DNA of 64,000 nt from Opitutaceae bacterium EW11 (GTDB lineage: Bacteria; Verrucomicrobiota; Verrucomicrobiia; Opitutales; Opitutaceae), in contig QAYY01000010.1 in NCBI GenBank assembly GCA_003054665.1, forward strand, positions 310,001-374,000, written 5' to 3'. The notes below the pieces were generated by a model. The model was not told where the DNA came from. It did no database searches and worked only from the letters and a program-made list of their open reading frames with translations. Positions 28,494 to 38,399 of the stretch are shown one piece after another (positions within the stretch are counted from its first letter, which is position 1; each line of letters begins with the position of its first letter). Position numbers and translations under genes: made by a program.

Positions 28494-29552
28494 TCACCCG
28501 CCCTCCCCTTTCGGCATGGCGACGCCGGGTCCTCCTGCCGCCGCGCCATTCTGCCCTTCGAGGGTGTCCTCCACGTAGAGGTGCTTCACCAACGCCATCA
28601 CCACCACGGCGAGCGGGGTGGCGAAAACCACACCCATCACTCCGAACAACACGCCGCCCACGACCACCGAGGTCAGCGTGATTCCGGGCGGTAGACGCAC
28701 CGCCCAACGCTGCAGGAGCGGGATGATGACATTGCTTTCGATCTGCTGGACGACGACGTAGGCGATGAGTGCATACAGCGCCAAGGCCGGTCCCTTGGCG
28801 AACGCGAGCAGGACGCCCGGAATCGTGAATGCCACCGCGCCGGCCACCGGGACAAACTCGAGCAGGCCCGCGATACAGCCGAGCAGCAGCGCGAGCGGCA
28901 CGCGCAGGAGCGCCATGGCGAGCCCGACCAAAACGCCGATGATCGCCATGGCGATCAACTGCGCCAGGAGCCAGCTGCGCAGCGCGGCGCCGGCGTCGAC
29001 GAGGGCCCGTTTCACTTGGGCCCGGCGAGGAGGCGGGAGCAGGCGGAGGCAGCCGTCGACGTATTCATCGGGATCGTACGCCAGATAGAGGGAAAGGAAC
29101 ACCAGCAGCAGGACGTCCAGCACCGCCGCCGCAAGCACGCCGGTGGCGATACCCACGTTGGCGAGCGTCTGGCTGCCGGTGCTCGACTGGCGAAGCGACT
29201 CCACGAGCGCGCGTCCGAGCTGCGACTCGTTGAGCGCGGCGAGCAGCTTGTTCCAGGCGTCCGGCACCGAACTGCGCAACTGCTCCGCCTGCCCGATCAT
29301 CTGGCCTCCGAAGAGCCAGACGGCCGCGGAAAACATCGCGACCAACGTCAGCAGCACCAGAGAAATCGCCCAACGGTCGGAGAGATGGAAAACACGGCTC
29401 AGCGGATCCGCCAGGGCTCGAATCGTCGCGGCTCCCACCACCGCGCCAAAGGTGACAATCACGACGTCGCTGATGCGCCAGGTGATCACGGCCAGCGCGA
29501 GCAGCGCGAGCGTGACGAGGATGATCCGAATGGGATTGTGAGTGTCGGGCAT
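28494..29552 (-). CDS. AI-2E-family transporter
   Basis: 352 residues with about seven to eight membrane helices and the AI-2E transporter family layout: two N-terminal helices, a soluble loop around residues 90-130, and the conserved GLLEFVPVAGAVAFTIPGVLL and ESNVIIPLLQRWAVRLPPGITL, then GVLFGVMGVVFATPLAVVV. Members include E. coli TqsA and various Na+/H+ or solute exporters, so autoinducer export should not be assumed. It lies 31 bp downstream of the EmrB-like gene, so it is probably in the same operon. Confidence 0.92.
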   Translation of the reverse strand: MPDTHNPIRIILVTLALLALAVITWRISDVVIVTFGAVVGAATIRALADPLSRVFHLSDRWAISLVLLTLVAMFSAAVWLFGGQMIGQAEQLRSSVPDAWNKLLAALNESQLGRALVESLRQSSTGSQTLANVGIATGVLAAAVLDVLLLVFLSLYLAYDPDEYVDGCLRLLPPPRRAQVKRALVDAGAALRSWLLAQLIAMAIIGVLVGLAMALLRVPLALLLGCIAGLLEFVPVAGAVAFTIPGVLLAFAKGPALALYALIAYVVVQQIESNVIIPLLQRWAVRLPPGITLTSVVVGGVLFGVMGVVFATPLAVVVMALVKHLYVEDTLEGQNGAAAGGPGVAMPKGEGG

Positions 29553-29583
29553 GGGAACCGAAGCGCGGCGCTCGCGTGCAGCG

Positions 29584-31191
29584 TCAATGTCCTGCCGCCG
29601 GTTGACCGGGTTTCACCTTCGCGAGAGTCAGGGCAAGAGGCACGGCAACGACGCAGCACGCCGCCAAGACGGCGAAAATCTCCACATAACTCAGCAGCTC
29701 GGCCTGCCGCTGCACGATCCCGGCCGCAACGCCGAGCGCTCCGGGAGCGATCGGCACCGGCGTGGGCGGAAGCGGGCCCGTGCCGCCGGCGATCCCTCCG
29801 GGTCCCGAAGCGATGTGTTCGAGATTCTGATACGCAGGCGACAGCTGGGTGATGCCTTCCGCCAGGCGGCTGTGGTGAAACTGCTCGCGCCGGGCGAGAA
29901 GCGTCGTTGTGACGGAGATGCCCCAGGAGCCTCCCAGGTTGCGCATGGTGTTGATCAGGGCTGAAGCGTGCGGCGTCCGCGCCGGCGGCACACCCTGGTA
30001 GGAAATGGTGGAAATCGGCACGAACAGAAACGGCAGCCCCATGCCCTGGAAGGCGCGCGCCACCGCTGCGTGCGCGAAACTGATTTCCCCGGTGAAGCCG
30101 CGGAGGTGATAGCAGGCCAGCGCCTCGACCGTCAGTCCGAACGCGATCAGGTATTTCGGCTGGATCTTCTGCGTGAGCACACCGGCCACCGGCATCATGA
30201 CGAGCGTTGCCGCGCCGCCCGCGGTGAGCGCCATGCCCGCCTTCATCGCCGTGTAGCCCATCATCGACTGCAGGTACTGCGGCAGCAGCTGCGTGGTGCT
30301 GATCAGCACGAATCCGGTGACGAACATCATTCCCATCGACGTCGCGAAACTGCGGTTCCGCATCAGGGGCAGATCGACAATCGGGTCCTCCTGTTCGAGT
30401 TCCCACACGACGAGGAAAACCAGCGACAGTGCCGAGATGATCGAAAACACCACGATCAGGTCCGAGGCGAACCAGTCGTCCTCCTGCCCTTTGTCGAGCA
30501 CCACCTGCATGCAGCCCAGCCCGAGCGAGACGAAAAGGATGCCGAGGAAATCCAGCCGACTCTTCGCGGCACGCGCGCTCCGGCGCTCTTCCTGAACCGC
30601 CGGAGGATCGACGAGCAAAGAGCCGGCGAGGGACAGCGAGAGCAGGCAAACGGGCACGTTGATGAGAAAAATCCAGCGCCAGGAATAGCTGTCGGTGATC
30701 CACCCGCCGAGCGTCGGGCCCACCGTCGGCGCCACCACCACCGCCACCCCGTACAACGCAAAGGCCTGGCCGCGCTTTTCGGGCGGGAAGGTGTCCGCGA
30801 GAATCGACTGTTCGCTGGGCGCGAGTCCTCCCCCGCCAAGCCCCTGGAGCACGCGGAAAAAAATCAGCCATCCGAGCGACGGGGCGATGCCGCACAGGAG
30901 CGAACTCGCTCCGAACAAGGCGACGCAGAGCATATAAAAACGCTTCCGCCCGACGATGCGGGAGAGCCAGCCGCTGATGGGGAGCACCACGGCGTTGCTC
31001 ACCAGATAACTCGTGAGCACCCACGTTCCCTCGTCGCGGCTGGCGGCCAGTCCGCCGGCGATATGCTGGAGCGAGACGTTGGCAATGCTCGTATCGAGCA
31101 CCTCCATCATGGTCGCCAGCGAAACCACGATCGCCACCAGCCAGATGTTATGTTCGCCGGCGGCGGAGCGGGTCTGGTTCACCGGGGCCAT
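29584..31191 (-). CDS. DHA2-family (EmrB-type) multidrug MFS transporter
   Basis: 535 residues with 14 predicted membrane helices. MEVLDTSIANVSLQHIAGGL near helix 1 is the DHA2/EmrB signature, followed by SYLVSNAVVLPISGWLS, RIVGRKRFYML (motif A) and FRVLQGLGGGGLAPSEQSIL (motif C region). It lies 9 bp downstream of the EmrA-like gene. Together these would form a proton-driven efflux pump with a periplasmic adaptor; a TolC-like outer-membrane channel is not in the window. The typical substrates are hydrophobic compounds. Confidence 0.95.
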   Translation of the reverse strand: MAPVNQTRSAAGEHNIWLVAIVVSLATMMEVLDTSIANVSLQHIAGGLAASRDEGTWVLTSYLVSNAVVLPISGWLSRIVGRKRFYMLCVALFGASSLLCGIAPSLGWLIFFRVLQGLGGGGLAPSEQSILADTFPPEKRGQAFALYGVAVVVAPTVGPTLGGWITDSYSWRWIFLINVPVCLLSLSLAGSLLVDPPAVQEERRSARAAKSRLDFLGILFVSLGLGCMQVVLDKGQEDDWFASDLIVVFSIISALSLVFLVVWELEQEDPIVDLPLMRNRSFATSMGMMFVTGFVLISTTQLLPQYLQSMMGYTAMKAGMALTAGGAATLVMMPVAGVLTQKIQPKYLIAFGLTVEALACYHLRGFTGEISFAHAAVARAFQGMGLPFLFVPISTISYQGVPPARTPHASALINTMRNLGGSWGISVTTTLLARREQFHHSRLAEGITQLSPAYQNLEHIASGPGGIAGGTGPLPPTPVPIAPGALGVAAGIVQRQAELLSYVEIFAVLAACCVVAVPLALTLAKVKPGQPAAGH

Positions 31192-31200
31192 CGGCTGTCG

Positions 31201-32355
31201 TCAACGGACGGATACTCGCACGCTCACCGACATTCCAGGGCCGAGGCGGCGGTACGGCTCCTCCGGCAGTTCATCGAGGGCGATCTTCACCGGGACCCGC
31301 TGCACGACCTTGACCCAGTTTCCGGTGGCATTCTGCGCCGGCAGTACGCTGAAGGCCTGCCCGGCGGCCGGCTGGATGCTGTCCACGCGGCCGTGCAGCT
31401 TGAGCTCCGGGTAGGCGTCAACGACGACGTCGACCGGTTGCCCGGGGTGCATCCGGTCGAGCTGCGTTTCCTTGAAGTTGGCGGTGACGTACACGGCACG
31501 CGGCACGATCGCCATCAGCTGCATCCCGGGCTCCACGTAGTTGCCTTCCGCGGCGCTGCGCCCCGCGACGCGGCCAGAGGTGCGAGCCTTCACGTCGGCA
31601 TACGAAAGATTCAGTTCGGCCTGTCGGAGCTGCGCGGTGGCACTTTTCACCCCGGCTTGCGCCGCCTCGATCTGGCTTTGCGCGAAGCCGACCTGCGCGG
31701 CGGCCGCCGCCACGGCGCGGGCCGCGGCATCCTCCTGCGCCGCCGTCGTGCGCGCGGCCGCCTCCGCCCGGTCCACCTGCTCGAGAGCAACCGCGCCGAG
31801 TCCCGATTCGTGGAGCTTCCGGTAGCGCTCCACATCCGCCTGCGCCTGGACGCGCGAGGCTTCGGCCGCGGTCCGACTCGCTTTCGCCTGCTCCAGTTGA
31901 GCCCGGCGAACGCTTTCGTCCGCTCTGGCCTGAGCCACCGCCGCTTCGGCCTGGGCCAGAGCAGAGGCCGCCTGATCGCGGCGGGCCTGATAGTCGGCCG
32001 GATCCAGCAGCACGACCGTCTGCCCTGCGACGACGTCCTGATTGTCGTTCACCAAAACCTTCGAGATGCGGCCGGGAATCCGGGCGCTCACGCGTTCCGC
32101 CACGACATCGACAAACGCATCGTCGGTCTTCTCGTAACCGCGCGAGTGTATCCAGTATAGCACGCCGGCAACGACCAACGCGATCAGGACCAGCGCGCCG
32201 AGCCCCACAAGCAGCGGCCGTTTTCTCCACCCGCTTTTGGCTCCGTCACTTCCCGTCCTGCCCGGCACATCCTCCTTCGGCGGCGGATTGCGCGGATGCT
32301 CGTGAGGTTCTCGGCGCTGCTCTTCTCGGGTCTGCTGGTCGGTTGGCGAACTCAT
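31201..32355 (-). CDS. HlyD/EmrA-type membrane-fusion protein
   Basis: 384 residues from ATG 32355. A hydrophilic, Pro/Glu-rich N-terminal tail is followed by one membrane helix (~48-70, LLVGLGALVLIALVVAGVLY), a barrel-sandwich half (ISKVLVNDNQDVVAGQTVVL), a long alpha-helical coiled coil rich in AQAEAAVAQARADE (~125-235), and the second half with GRVAGRSAAEGNYVEPGMQL. This is the EmrA layout. It is the first gene of the emrA-emrB-AI-2E run and connects the inner-membrane pump to an outer-membrane channel. Confidence 0.95.
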   Translation of the reverse strand: MSSPTDQQTREEQRREPHEHPRNPPPKEDVPGRTGSDGAKSGWRKRPLLVGLGALVLIALVVAGVLYWIHSRGYEKTDDAFVDVVAERVSARIPGRISKVLVNDNQDVVAGQTVVLLDPADYQARRDQAASALAQAEAAVAQARADESVRRAQLEQAKASRTAAEASRVQAQADVERYRKLHESGLGAVALEQVDRAEAAARTTAAQEDAAARAVAAAAAQVGFAQSQIEAAQAGVKSATAQLRQAELNLSYADVKARTSGRVAGRSAAEGNYVEPGMQLMAIVPRAVYVTANFKETQLDRMHPGQPVDVVVDAYPELKLHGRVDSIQPAAGQAFSVLPAQNATGNWVKVVQRVPVKIALDELPEEPYRRLGPGMSVSVRVSVR

Positions 32356-32552
32356 GGTCGTGGCGCACAGCGCCGGCCCACCATGTCCCAACTCGAACCG
32401 CTTCTCCATCGGGGCGGCAGCCGATTCGCCGCCCGGGCAATCTCGGCATCGCGCACCGAGCAGCTACCACGCGTCACGTGCTGCCGTCCACCACGCCCAG
32501 GCAACGCGCTCGCCCGCGCCCGACGGGGACGTCGGCCGGCCGCACCGGTCGC

Positions 32553-33872
32553 TCAGTCTTTGTTCGCAGCCCCGGCGGCGACGAGGCCGTTCAGGTACTC
32601 CTCGAGATTGGTGTACCCGTCTCCGTTTGCGTCGCCGTTGTGGTCCTGCGCCGTCGGATTGAGCCCGTGGGCGAGTTCCCAGGCGTCGGGCATGCCGTCA
32701 TGGTCGCTGTCGACCGGAGCGGGACCGCCCGCGACCGGACCGGGGCCGTCGATCGGCGCGTCATTTTCGTTTTTCGGAATCTGCCCAAGAGAACCGAGCG
32801 AGGTCACCTCGGCGATGTACCGGCGGTCCACTCGGTCGCGCACCTTCGAGGCGCCCGCCTGGGCAATCGCGTGCTCGTACGCTTCGGTCGGCGTCAGCAG
32901 CCTCGCCACGGTCGGATACGGATAGCGCTCTTTCTGGAAATCGACCGTCGTGTAACCGGAGGGCGGAATGACGGCGCCGTTCAGCACTCCGTCGCGATTC
33001 TCGTCGAAATAGTTCTCAGCGGCGTAGAGATGGAAATTCGCGTTGCCGCGGGTGAACGGAGCGACACGCGTGTCGGGTCCGGCGATGAAGTAATTGTTCA
33101 CCACGTTGACATGCGACTGGCCGCCGGAATCCCCGAGGATGTAAGCGCCGCCGCCGCCCCAATTGTAGACGATGCAGTTCACGAACTCGCTCACGCCTTT
33201 CACCTTCGGGTTTCGCGTGTAGTTGTCGACATACAGGCAGCGAATGATGCTCACGCCGCCGTCGGTCTGAATCAGCCCGCCGGCCGAGTGCGGCTGGAGC
33301 CCCATCTCGATCATGCAGTCCTGAAGCGTGATGCCCTTCGGCCCCACCGTCCGGTCGTTGGAGCTGACGGAAAACGTCTCGTCGCGTCCCCAGGAAACAG
33401 AGACGTGGTCGAAGATGATATCGTGACCGGAGGAGAGCGTGACCGCGTCGACGCCGTGATCGCCTCCCGCTCCCATCCGCACGCGGAGGTAGCGCGTGAT
33501 CGTGTTATCGGCTCCGGAAAACGAAAGGCCGTTTCCGTAAATGGTGATTCCTTCGCCGGGCGCAGTCTGCCCGGCGATGGTGAGGTTGTTCTTCACCGTG
33601 ATCCGGCTGGAGATCTTGATCATGCCGCCCACCGCGAAAACGACGTACCGATTGGGCTCGCTCACCGCGTCGCGAAACGACCCCGGCCCGGAGTCGTCGA
33701 GATTCGTCACCACGTAAACACTACCGCCTCGCCCTCCAGTCGCGTTGGCTCCGAAACCCTCCGCGCCGGGGAACGCGGGGATCGCGAAAAGGGTTCCGGC
33801 CGAGACGAGGACCGACAACGACCAACCGCGGATACCGCGGCGCAGGAGGGACGACAAAATACGCGAGCTCAT
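32553..33872 (-). CDS. Secreted pectate lyase-like protein with C-terminal calcium-type repeats
   Basis: 439 residues from ATG 33872. A signal peptide occupies residues ~8-28 (SLSVLVSAGTLFA). The catalytic part is a right-handed parallel beta helix of the polysaccharide lyase 1-like type: AFPGAEGFGANATGGRGG, YVVTNLDDSGPGSFRDAV, YVVFAVGGMI, and HDIIFDHVSVSWGRDETFS. The last ~45 residues, DSDHDGMPDAWELAHGLNP then DANGDGYTNLEEYLN, are thrombospondin-type-3/dockerin-like calcium loops. It would cleave pectate by beta-elimination outside the cell. It is divergent from a GH2 gene, with 263 bp between starts. Confidence 0.88.
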   Translation of the reverse strand: MSSRILSSLLRRGIRGWSLSVLVSAGTLFAIPAFPGAEGFGANATGGRGGSVYVVTNLDDSGPGSFRDAVSEPNRYVVFAVGGMIKISSRITVKNNLTIAGQTAPGEGITIYGNGLSFSGADNTITRYLRVRMGAGGDHGVDAVTLSSGHDIIFDHVSVSWGRDETFSVSSNDRTVGPKGITLQDCMIEMGLQPHSAGGLIQTDGGVSIIRCLYVDNYTRNPKVKGVSEFVNCIVYNWGGGGAYILGDSGGQSHVNVVNNYFIAGPDTRVAPFTRGNANFHLYAAENYFDENRDGVLNGAVIPPSGYTTVDFQKERYPYPTVARLLTPTEAYEHAIAQAGASKVRDRVDRRYIAEVTSLGSLGQIPKNENDAPIDGPGPVAGGPAPVDSDHDGMPDAWELAHGLNPTAQDHNGDANGDGYTNLEEYLNGLVAAGAANKD

Positions 33873-34135
33873 GGGGAAATGGCAGGCCCCGGGCGGAAGC
33901 ACCACGCGGGCTCAGGGAAACGGCACGCACGCTGCCCGCTCCAAAGGCCGGATACAAAACCGCGAAATTTCGTTCAGTGCGAAAGCACCTGCAGCCGGCG
34001 CGGCCGCAGACCGCGTTCGGTTCCTCTGCGATCTCCTCCAGAGCGCCCGGCCATATCGCCCCCGGCCGACGCTATCGATTGCGCTGCTCGGACCTTGCGC
34101 CAACTTCGGGCCCGTCGTCAGTCTCCGCCAACCCC

Positions 34136-37033
34136 ATGAAACGTTTTCGTTTCCCCGCATCCGTGCTCGCGCTGGCGCTCAGCCTGGCGCCGACGGTCGG
34201 CACCGGCCAAGCCGGACCTCCCCACTGGCCGCTGCAGCAGCAACCCGGGCCCACGGGCGATCCACGGCAGGATCCGTCGACGTTTCCCGGCCCCACGCCC
34301 GCCTGGACGCCCCGCCTGCGCGTGCGGCCCGCCGAACCGGCGCTCACGCCGGCGGGGTCGGGCGACTGGCTGCTTCGAGGCGCGTGGAAATTCGCCGCCG
34401 CGCCCGAGATTGCCGACACGATCCGGGAGATATCCACCCCCGGCTACACCGATGCCCGATGGCTCGTGGCGACGGTGCCGGGCACGTTGCTCGCGTCGTA
34501 CGTCGACGCCGGCGTGTATCCTGAACCCACCTACGGGTTGAACAACCTCGCGATCCCCGAGTCGCTCGCGCGCCAGGACTACTGGTACCGCACGGAGTTC
34601 GTCCCGCCCGAGACCGTTCGCGGAAAGACGGTCACCCTCACCTTCAACGGGATCAACTACGCCGCCGACGTGTGGCTCAACGGCGTGCGGCTCGGAACGA
34701 TCCAAGGGGCGTTTCGCCGCGGCGTTTTCGACGTCACCGCCCTGCTTCGGCACGGAGCGCCCAACGCGCTCGGTGTTCGCATCTCACCGCCACCCCACCC
34801 TGGAATTCCTCACGAGGAATCGCTCCGCTCCGGCGCCGGTCCCAACGGAGGCTCCCTGCTGTTCGACGGCCCCAATTTCTTCTGCACGGAGGGCTGGGAT
34901 TGGATCCCCGGCATCCGAGATCGCTGCACCGGCATCTGGCAGGATGTCGTTCTCCACGTCAGCGACGGCCCGGTGATCGGAGACGTGCAAGTCATCACCG
35001 ATCTGCCCCTTCCCGAGACGAATCGGGCCGACGTGACGATCGCGCTCGAAGTGGCAAATCGCAGCGAGACGGAAAGCCGGATCACCGTGCGCGGCGAATT
35101 CGAGGGAGTCTCGTTCGAACACGCCGTCACTCTCCCGGCAAAGCAGACGACCCAGATCCGTTTCGCCCCCGCGGAGTTCCCGCAGCTGCACGTCAAGCAG
35201 CCCCGACTATGGTGGCCCAACGGATACGGGGCGCCCGAACTCTACCACCTGAAATTGAGCCTGGTCGACAAAACCGGAACGACGACGGACATGAAGTCGC
35301 TCCGTTTTGGCATCCGCGAGATCAGCTACGAACTCAGCCTGCTCCGGCCCGGTTCGCTCGAGCTGGAGCGATTCGAGTTCTCTCCCACCGCCGCCGGAGA
35401 CCGAACCGTGATCGACAAGCGCCACGAGGCGATCCGAAAGATCGGAAGCATCTGGCACCCGACCCTCGTCCCCGGCGCCGAACGCGCGCCGGCGCTCCGC
35501 CCGATGACCGCCGACGGCACGGCTCCGTTCATCGTTTTTCGCGTCAACGGGCAGCGTATACTCGTCAAGGGCGGCAACTGGGGACTCGACGAAGCGTTGA
35601 AGCGCGTGCCGCGCGAACGTCTGAAACCCTACCTGCGCCTGGAACGCGACGCGCACCTCACGATGGTCCGGAACTGGTGCGGCCAGAACACCGAGGAGGC
35701 TTTCTACGATCTTTGCGACGAATACGGTCTTCTGGTCTGGAACGATTTCTGGGCCTCGACACAGGAGTGGAATCAACAGCCCGGCGATCCGTACCTGTGG
35801 CTCGACAACGCCGAAGACACGATCAAGCGGTACCGAAACCATCCCTCGATCGCGATCTGGTGCGGGCGAAACGAGGGCGTTCCTCCGCCCATCCTCAACG
35901 AGGGGCTGGACGAACGCGTCCGCAGGCTCGACGGCACCCGCTACTACCAGCCGTCGTCCCGCGAAATCAGCTCGGTGACCAGCGGACCGTGGGAATACGC
36001 ACCGCCGGCAAAGTTCTTCGACGGCTACACCCTCGGTTTCAACACGGAGATGGGCCTGCCGTCGGTGCCCACCGCCGACGCGATCCGGGCCGGCATGCCG
36101 CCCGAGGCGCAGTGGCCGATCAGCGACACGTGGGCTTACCACGACTGGCACACCCGCGACCACGGCGTGATGAAGGCGTTCGCCGACGCGCTCGTCGCCG
36201 AGTACGGCGCCGGGACCGATCTCGACGACTTCTGCCGAAAGGCGCAGATGATCAATTACGTGGGCCACCGGGCGATGTTCGAGGGCATGAACGCCCACCT
36301 CTGGCAGCCCTCCTCCGGCCGCCTGATCTGGATGAGCCATCCGGCGTGGCTGAGCATGGAGTGGCAGCTCTACAGCGCCGATTATGATACGCACGGCTCG
36401 TATTACGGCGCGAAAAAAGCCTGCGAACCGTTGCACGTGCAGTTCAACGCCGACGACCGTCGCGTCGTCGCGGTCAACACCACGCTCAGCGCGCTCACCG
36501 GCGCAACGGTCACGGCGCGGCTGTACGACCTGGAAGGTCGACAGCTCTCGGAGCGGTCGACCCCACTCGACGTCGCGGCGAACCAACTCACGCCGGCCTT
36601 CGCACTCGACGAAACACCCGCCGCGAAACTCCCGCTCTACTTTCTAAAGCTCACGCTGACGGACCACTCCGGGCGGATCGTCTCGGACAACTTTTACTGG
36701 CAGACGAAAACCGAGGCGGATCACCAAGTTCTGAATACTCTACCGCGGGTCGCCCTGGAAGCCAGAGCCCGGGCGGAAGCGCGGGCCGGAGCCGCTCGCA
36801 TTTCGGTCGAGGTGCACAACCCTTCAACGAGCGTCGTGCTCCTGCTCAAACCCACGCTGCGCGACGACGCTGGAAACCGGATCCTGCCGACGTTCGCGAG
36901 CGACGGCTGTTTCTCGCTCCTCCCTGGCGAGGCGCGTTCGTTCACGCTCGAGACGAGCGTTCCGGCGCCGCGGATGAACGTCACCTTCGAGGGTTGGAAC
37001 AACGCGTCGCAGGTTTATCCGGTGGCGTTCTGA
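34136..37033 (+). CDS. GH2-family exo-beta-glycosidase (glucosaminidase/mannosidase-like), secreted
   Basis: 965 residues from ATG 34136, which starts an evident signal peptide (ASVLALALSLAPTVGTGQA). The GH2 domain order is seen: jelly-roll sugar-binding domain (~80-270, LAIPESLARQDYWYRTEF and FNGINYAADVWLNG), immunoglobulin-like domain with LWWPNGYGAPELY, then the TIM barrel with KGGNWGLDEALKR. The acid/base is Glu580 (IWCGRNEG) and the probable nucleophile Glu638 (FNTEMG). The motif DWIPGIRDRCTGIWQ places it with exo-beta-glucosaminidase/beta-mannosidase-like GH2 rather than LacZ-type beta-galactosidases. It is divergent from the pectate lyase. Exact substrate is uncertain. Confidence 0.85.
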   Translation: MKRFRFPASVLALALSLAPTVGTGQAGPPHWPLQQQPGPTGDPRQDPSTFPGPTPAWTPRLRVRPAEPALTPAGSGDWLLRGAWKFAAAPEIADTIREISTPGYTDARWLVATVPGTLLASYVDAGVYPEPTYGLNNLAIPESLARQDYWYRTEFVPPETVRGKTVTLTFNGINYAADVWLNGVRLGTIQGAFRRGVFDVTALLRHGAPNALGVRISPPPHPGIPHEESLRSGAGPNGGSLLFDGPNFFCTEGWDWIPGIRDRCTGIWQDVVLHVSDGPVIGDVQVITDLPLPETNRADVTIALEVANRSETESRITVRGEFEGVSFEHAVTLPAKQTTQIRFAPAEFPQLHVKQPRLWWPNGYGAPELYHLKLSLVDKTGTTTDMKSLRFGIREISYELSLLRPGSLELERFEFSPTAAGDRTVIDKRHEAIRKIGSIWHPTLVPGAERAPALRPMTADGTAPFIVFRVNGQRILVKGGNWGLDEALKRVPRERLKPYLRLERDAHLTMVRNWCGQNTEEAFYDLCDEYGLLVWNDFWASTQEWNQQPGDPYLWLDNAEDTIKRYRNHPSIAIWCGRNEGVPPPILNEGLDERVRRLDGTRYYQPSSREISSVTSGPWEYAPPAKFFDGYTLGFNTEMGLPSVPTADAIRAGMPPEAQWPISDTWAYHDWHTRDHGVMKAFADALVAEYGAGTDLDDFCRKAQMINYVGHRAMFEGMNAHLWQPSSGRLIWMSHPAWLSMEWQLYSADYDTHGSYYGAKKACEPLHVQFNADDRRVVAVNTTLSALTGATVTARLYDLEGRQLSERSTPLDVAANQLTPAFALDETPAAKLPLYFLKLTLTDHSGRIVSDNFYWQTKTEADHQVLNTLPRVALEARARAEARAGAARISVEVHNPSTSVVLLLKPTLRDDAGNRILPTFASDGCFSLLPGEARSFTLETSVPAPRMNVTFEGWNNASQVYPVAF

Positions 37034-37091
37034 CAAGAACTCCGGGCTTTTCTGAATCGCCGCGAGATGCGGCTTCGGCTCAATCGAAACC

Positions 37092-38333
37092 ATGAAAATC
37101 GACACCGCGGATCTCCTCGATCGGTTCTGTCGCTACGTGCAGATCGACACGCGAAGCGACGCCCATGCCACCACCACGCCCAGCACGCCGACCCAATGGA
37201 ACCTGCTGCGGCTTCTGGAAAAGGAGCTGAAGGAACTCGGCGCGTCCGACGTCGCTGTTGCCGAGCATGGATACGTTTTCGCCACCCTTCCGGCCACCAC
37301 GCGCAAGGCGGGCGTGCCGACCGTCGCGTGGTTCGCCCATGTGGACACCGCGACCGAACTTCCGAGCGCGGCCAAGCCCATCGTGCACCGCGCTTACGAC
37401 GGCGGACCGATCGTGCTGCCCGACGACCCGACGCAGGTCATCACCGTCCAGTCGAGTCCGCACCTCCGCGAGGCGATCGGCTGCGACGTGATCACCGCCA
37501 GCGGCGGCACGCTCCTGGGCGCCGACGACAAAGCCGGCGTGGCGATCGTGATGAACACCGTGCGCCACCTCCTCCGGCACCCGGACATCCCGCACGGCAA
37601 GCTTCGCATCTGCTTTAATCCCGACGAAGAGATCGGCCTCGGCGTCGACAAGCTCGATCTCGCGCAGCTCGGAGCCGACGTCGGCTACACCCTCGACGGC
37701 GAAGCGCCCGGCGAGGTGAACTTCGAGACGTTTTCCGCCGACGCAGCCGTCGTGGAGATCCGCGGCATCGCAAGCCATCCCGGCTGGGCGAAAGACGTGA
37801 TGGTCAACGCGCTTCGCCTCGCGGGGAAGTATCTCGCCAGCCTGCCGATGGAATTTTCCCCGGAGCGCACAGCAGAACGCGCGGGTTTCGTCCATCCGAC
37901 CGAAGTCGCGGGCAACAGCGAACGCGCCACCGTGCGTTTGATCCTGCGCGATTTCGAACTCGATGGCCTCGCCGCAAAACGCGCCATCGTCGAAGAGGCC
38001 GCTGCGGCCCTGCGGCGCGCCGAACCGCGCTGCCGCGTCGACGTGACCTTCCGCGAACAGTATCGAAATATGCGCTACTGGCTGGAGAAGGACATGCGGC
38101 CGGTGGAATACGCTCTCGAAGCGGTGCGGCGCGCGGGGCTGAAACCTTTCACCACGGCGATTCGCGGCGGCACCGACGGTTCGAAGCTGACGGCGCGGGG
38201 TCTCCCGACACCGAACATATTCACCGGCATGCACGAGGTGCACAGCCAACGCGAGTGGGTCGCCCTTCAGGACATGGAGCGGGCGGTGCAGACCCTTCTG
38301 CACCTTGCGCAGCTTTGGGAAGAGAAGAGCTGA
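37092..38333 (+). CDS. pepT: Peptidase T (tripeptide aminopeptidase)
   Basis: 413 residues, M20B family. Metal-binding and catalytic motifs: VAWFAHVDTA (His and catalytic Asp), LGADDKAGVAI (bridging Asp), NPDEEIG (catalytic Glu and ligand), YTLDGEAPGE (Asp), and a final His in MHEVHSQ. The dimerisation domain lies at about residues 215-320. It removes N-terminal residues from tripeptides in the cytoplasm; no signal peptide is present. It lies 58 bp after the GH2 gene on the same strand, which is probably coincidental. Confidence 0.96.
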   Translation: MKIDTADLLDRFCRYVQIDTRSDAHATTTPSTPTQWNLLRLLEKELKELGASDVAVAEHGYVFATLPATTRKAGVPTVAWFAHVDTATELPSAAKPIVHRAYDGGPIVLPDDPTQVITVQSSPHLREAIGCDVITASGGTLLGADDKAGVAIVMNTVRHLLRHPDIPHGKLRICFNPDEEIGLGVDKLDLAQLGADVGYTLDGEAPGEVNFETFSADAAVVEIRGIASHPGWAKDVMVNALRLAGKYLASLPMEFSPERTAERAGFVHPTEVAGNSERATVRLILRDFELDGLAAKRAIVEEAAAALRRAEPRCRVDVTFREQYRNMRYWLEKDMRPVEYALEAVRRAGLKPFTTAIRGGTDGSKLTARGLPTPNIFTGMHEVHSQREWVALQDMERAVQTLLHLAQLWEEKS

Positions 38334-38399
38334 GCGAAGAGCGACGGCCGGCGAATTACCCGCGCCCCGGAGCGTACTTCACCGGCATCGGCTTCCGAT

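Noticed and set aside
29955-32160. Large plus-strand open frame of 730 codons opposite the efflux genes
   Set aside because: It is His/Arg/Glu-rich antisense sequence, typical of high-GC shadows; the minus-strand EmrA/EmrB proteins are clearly real.
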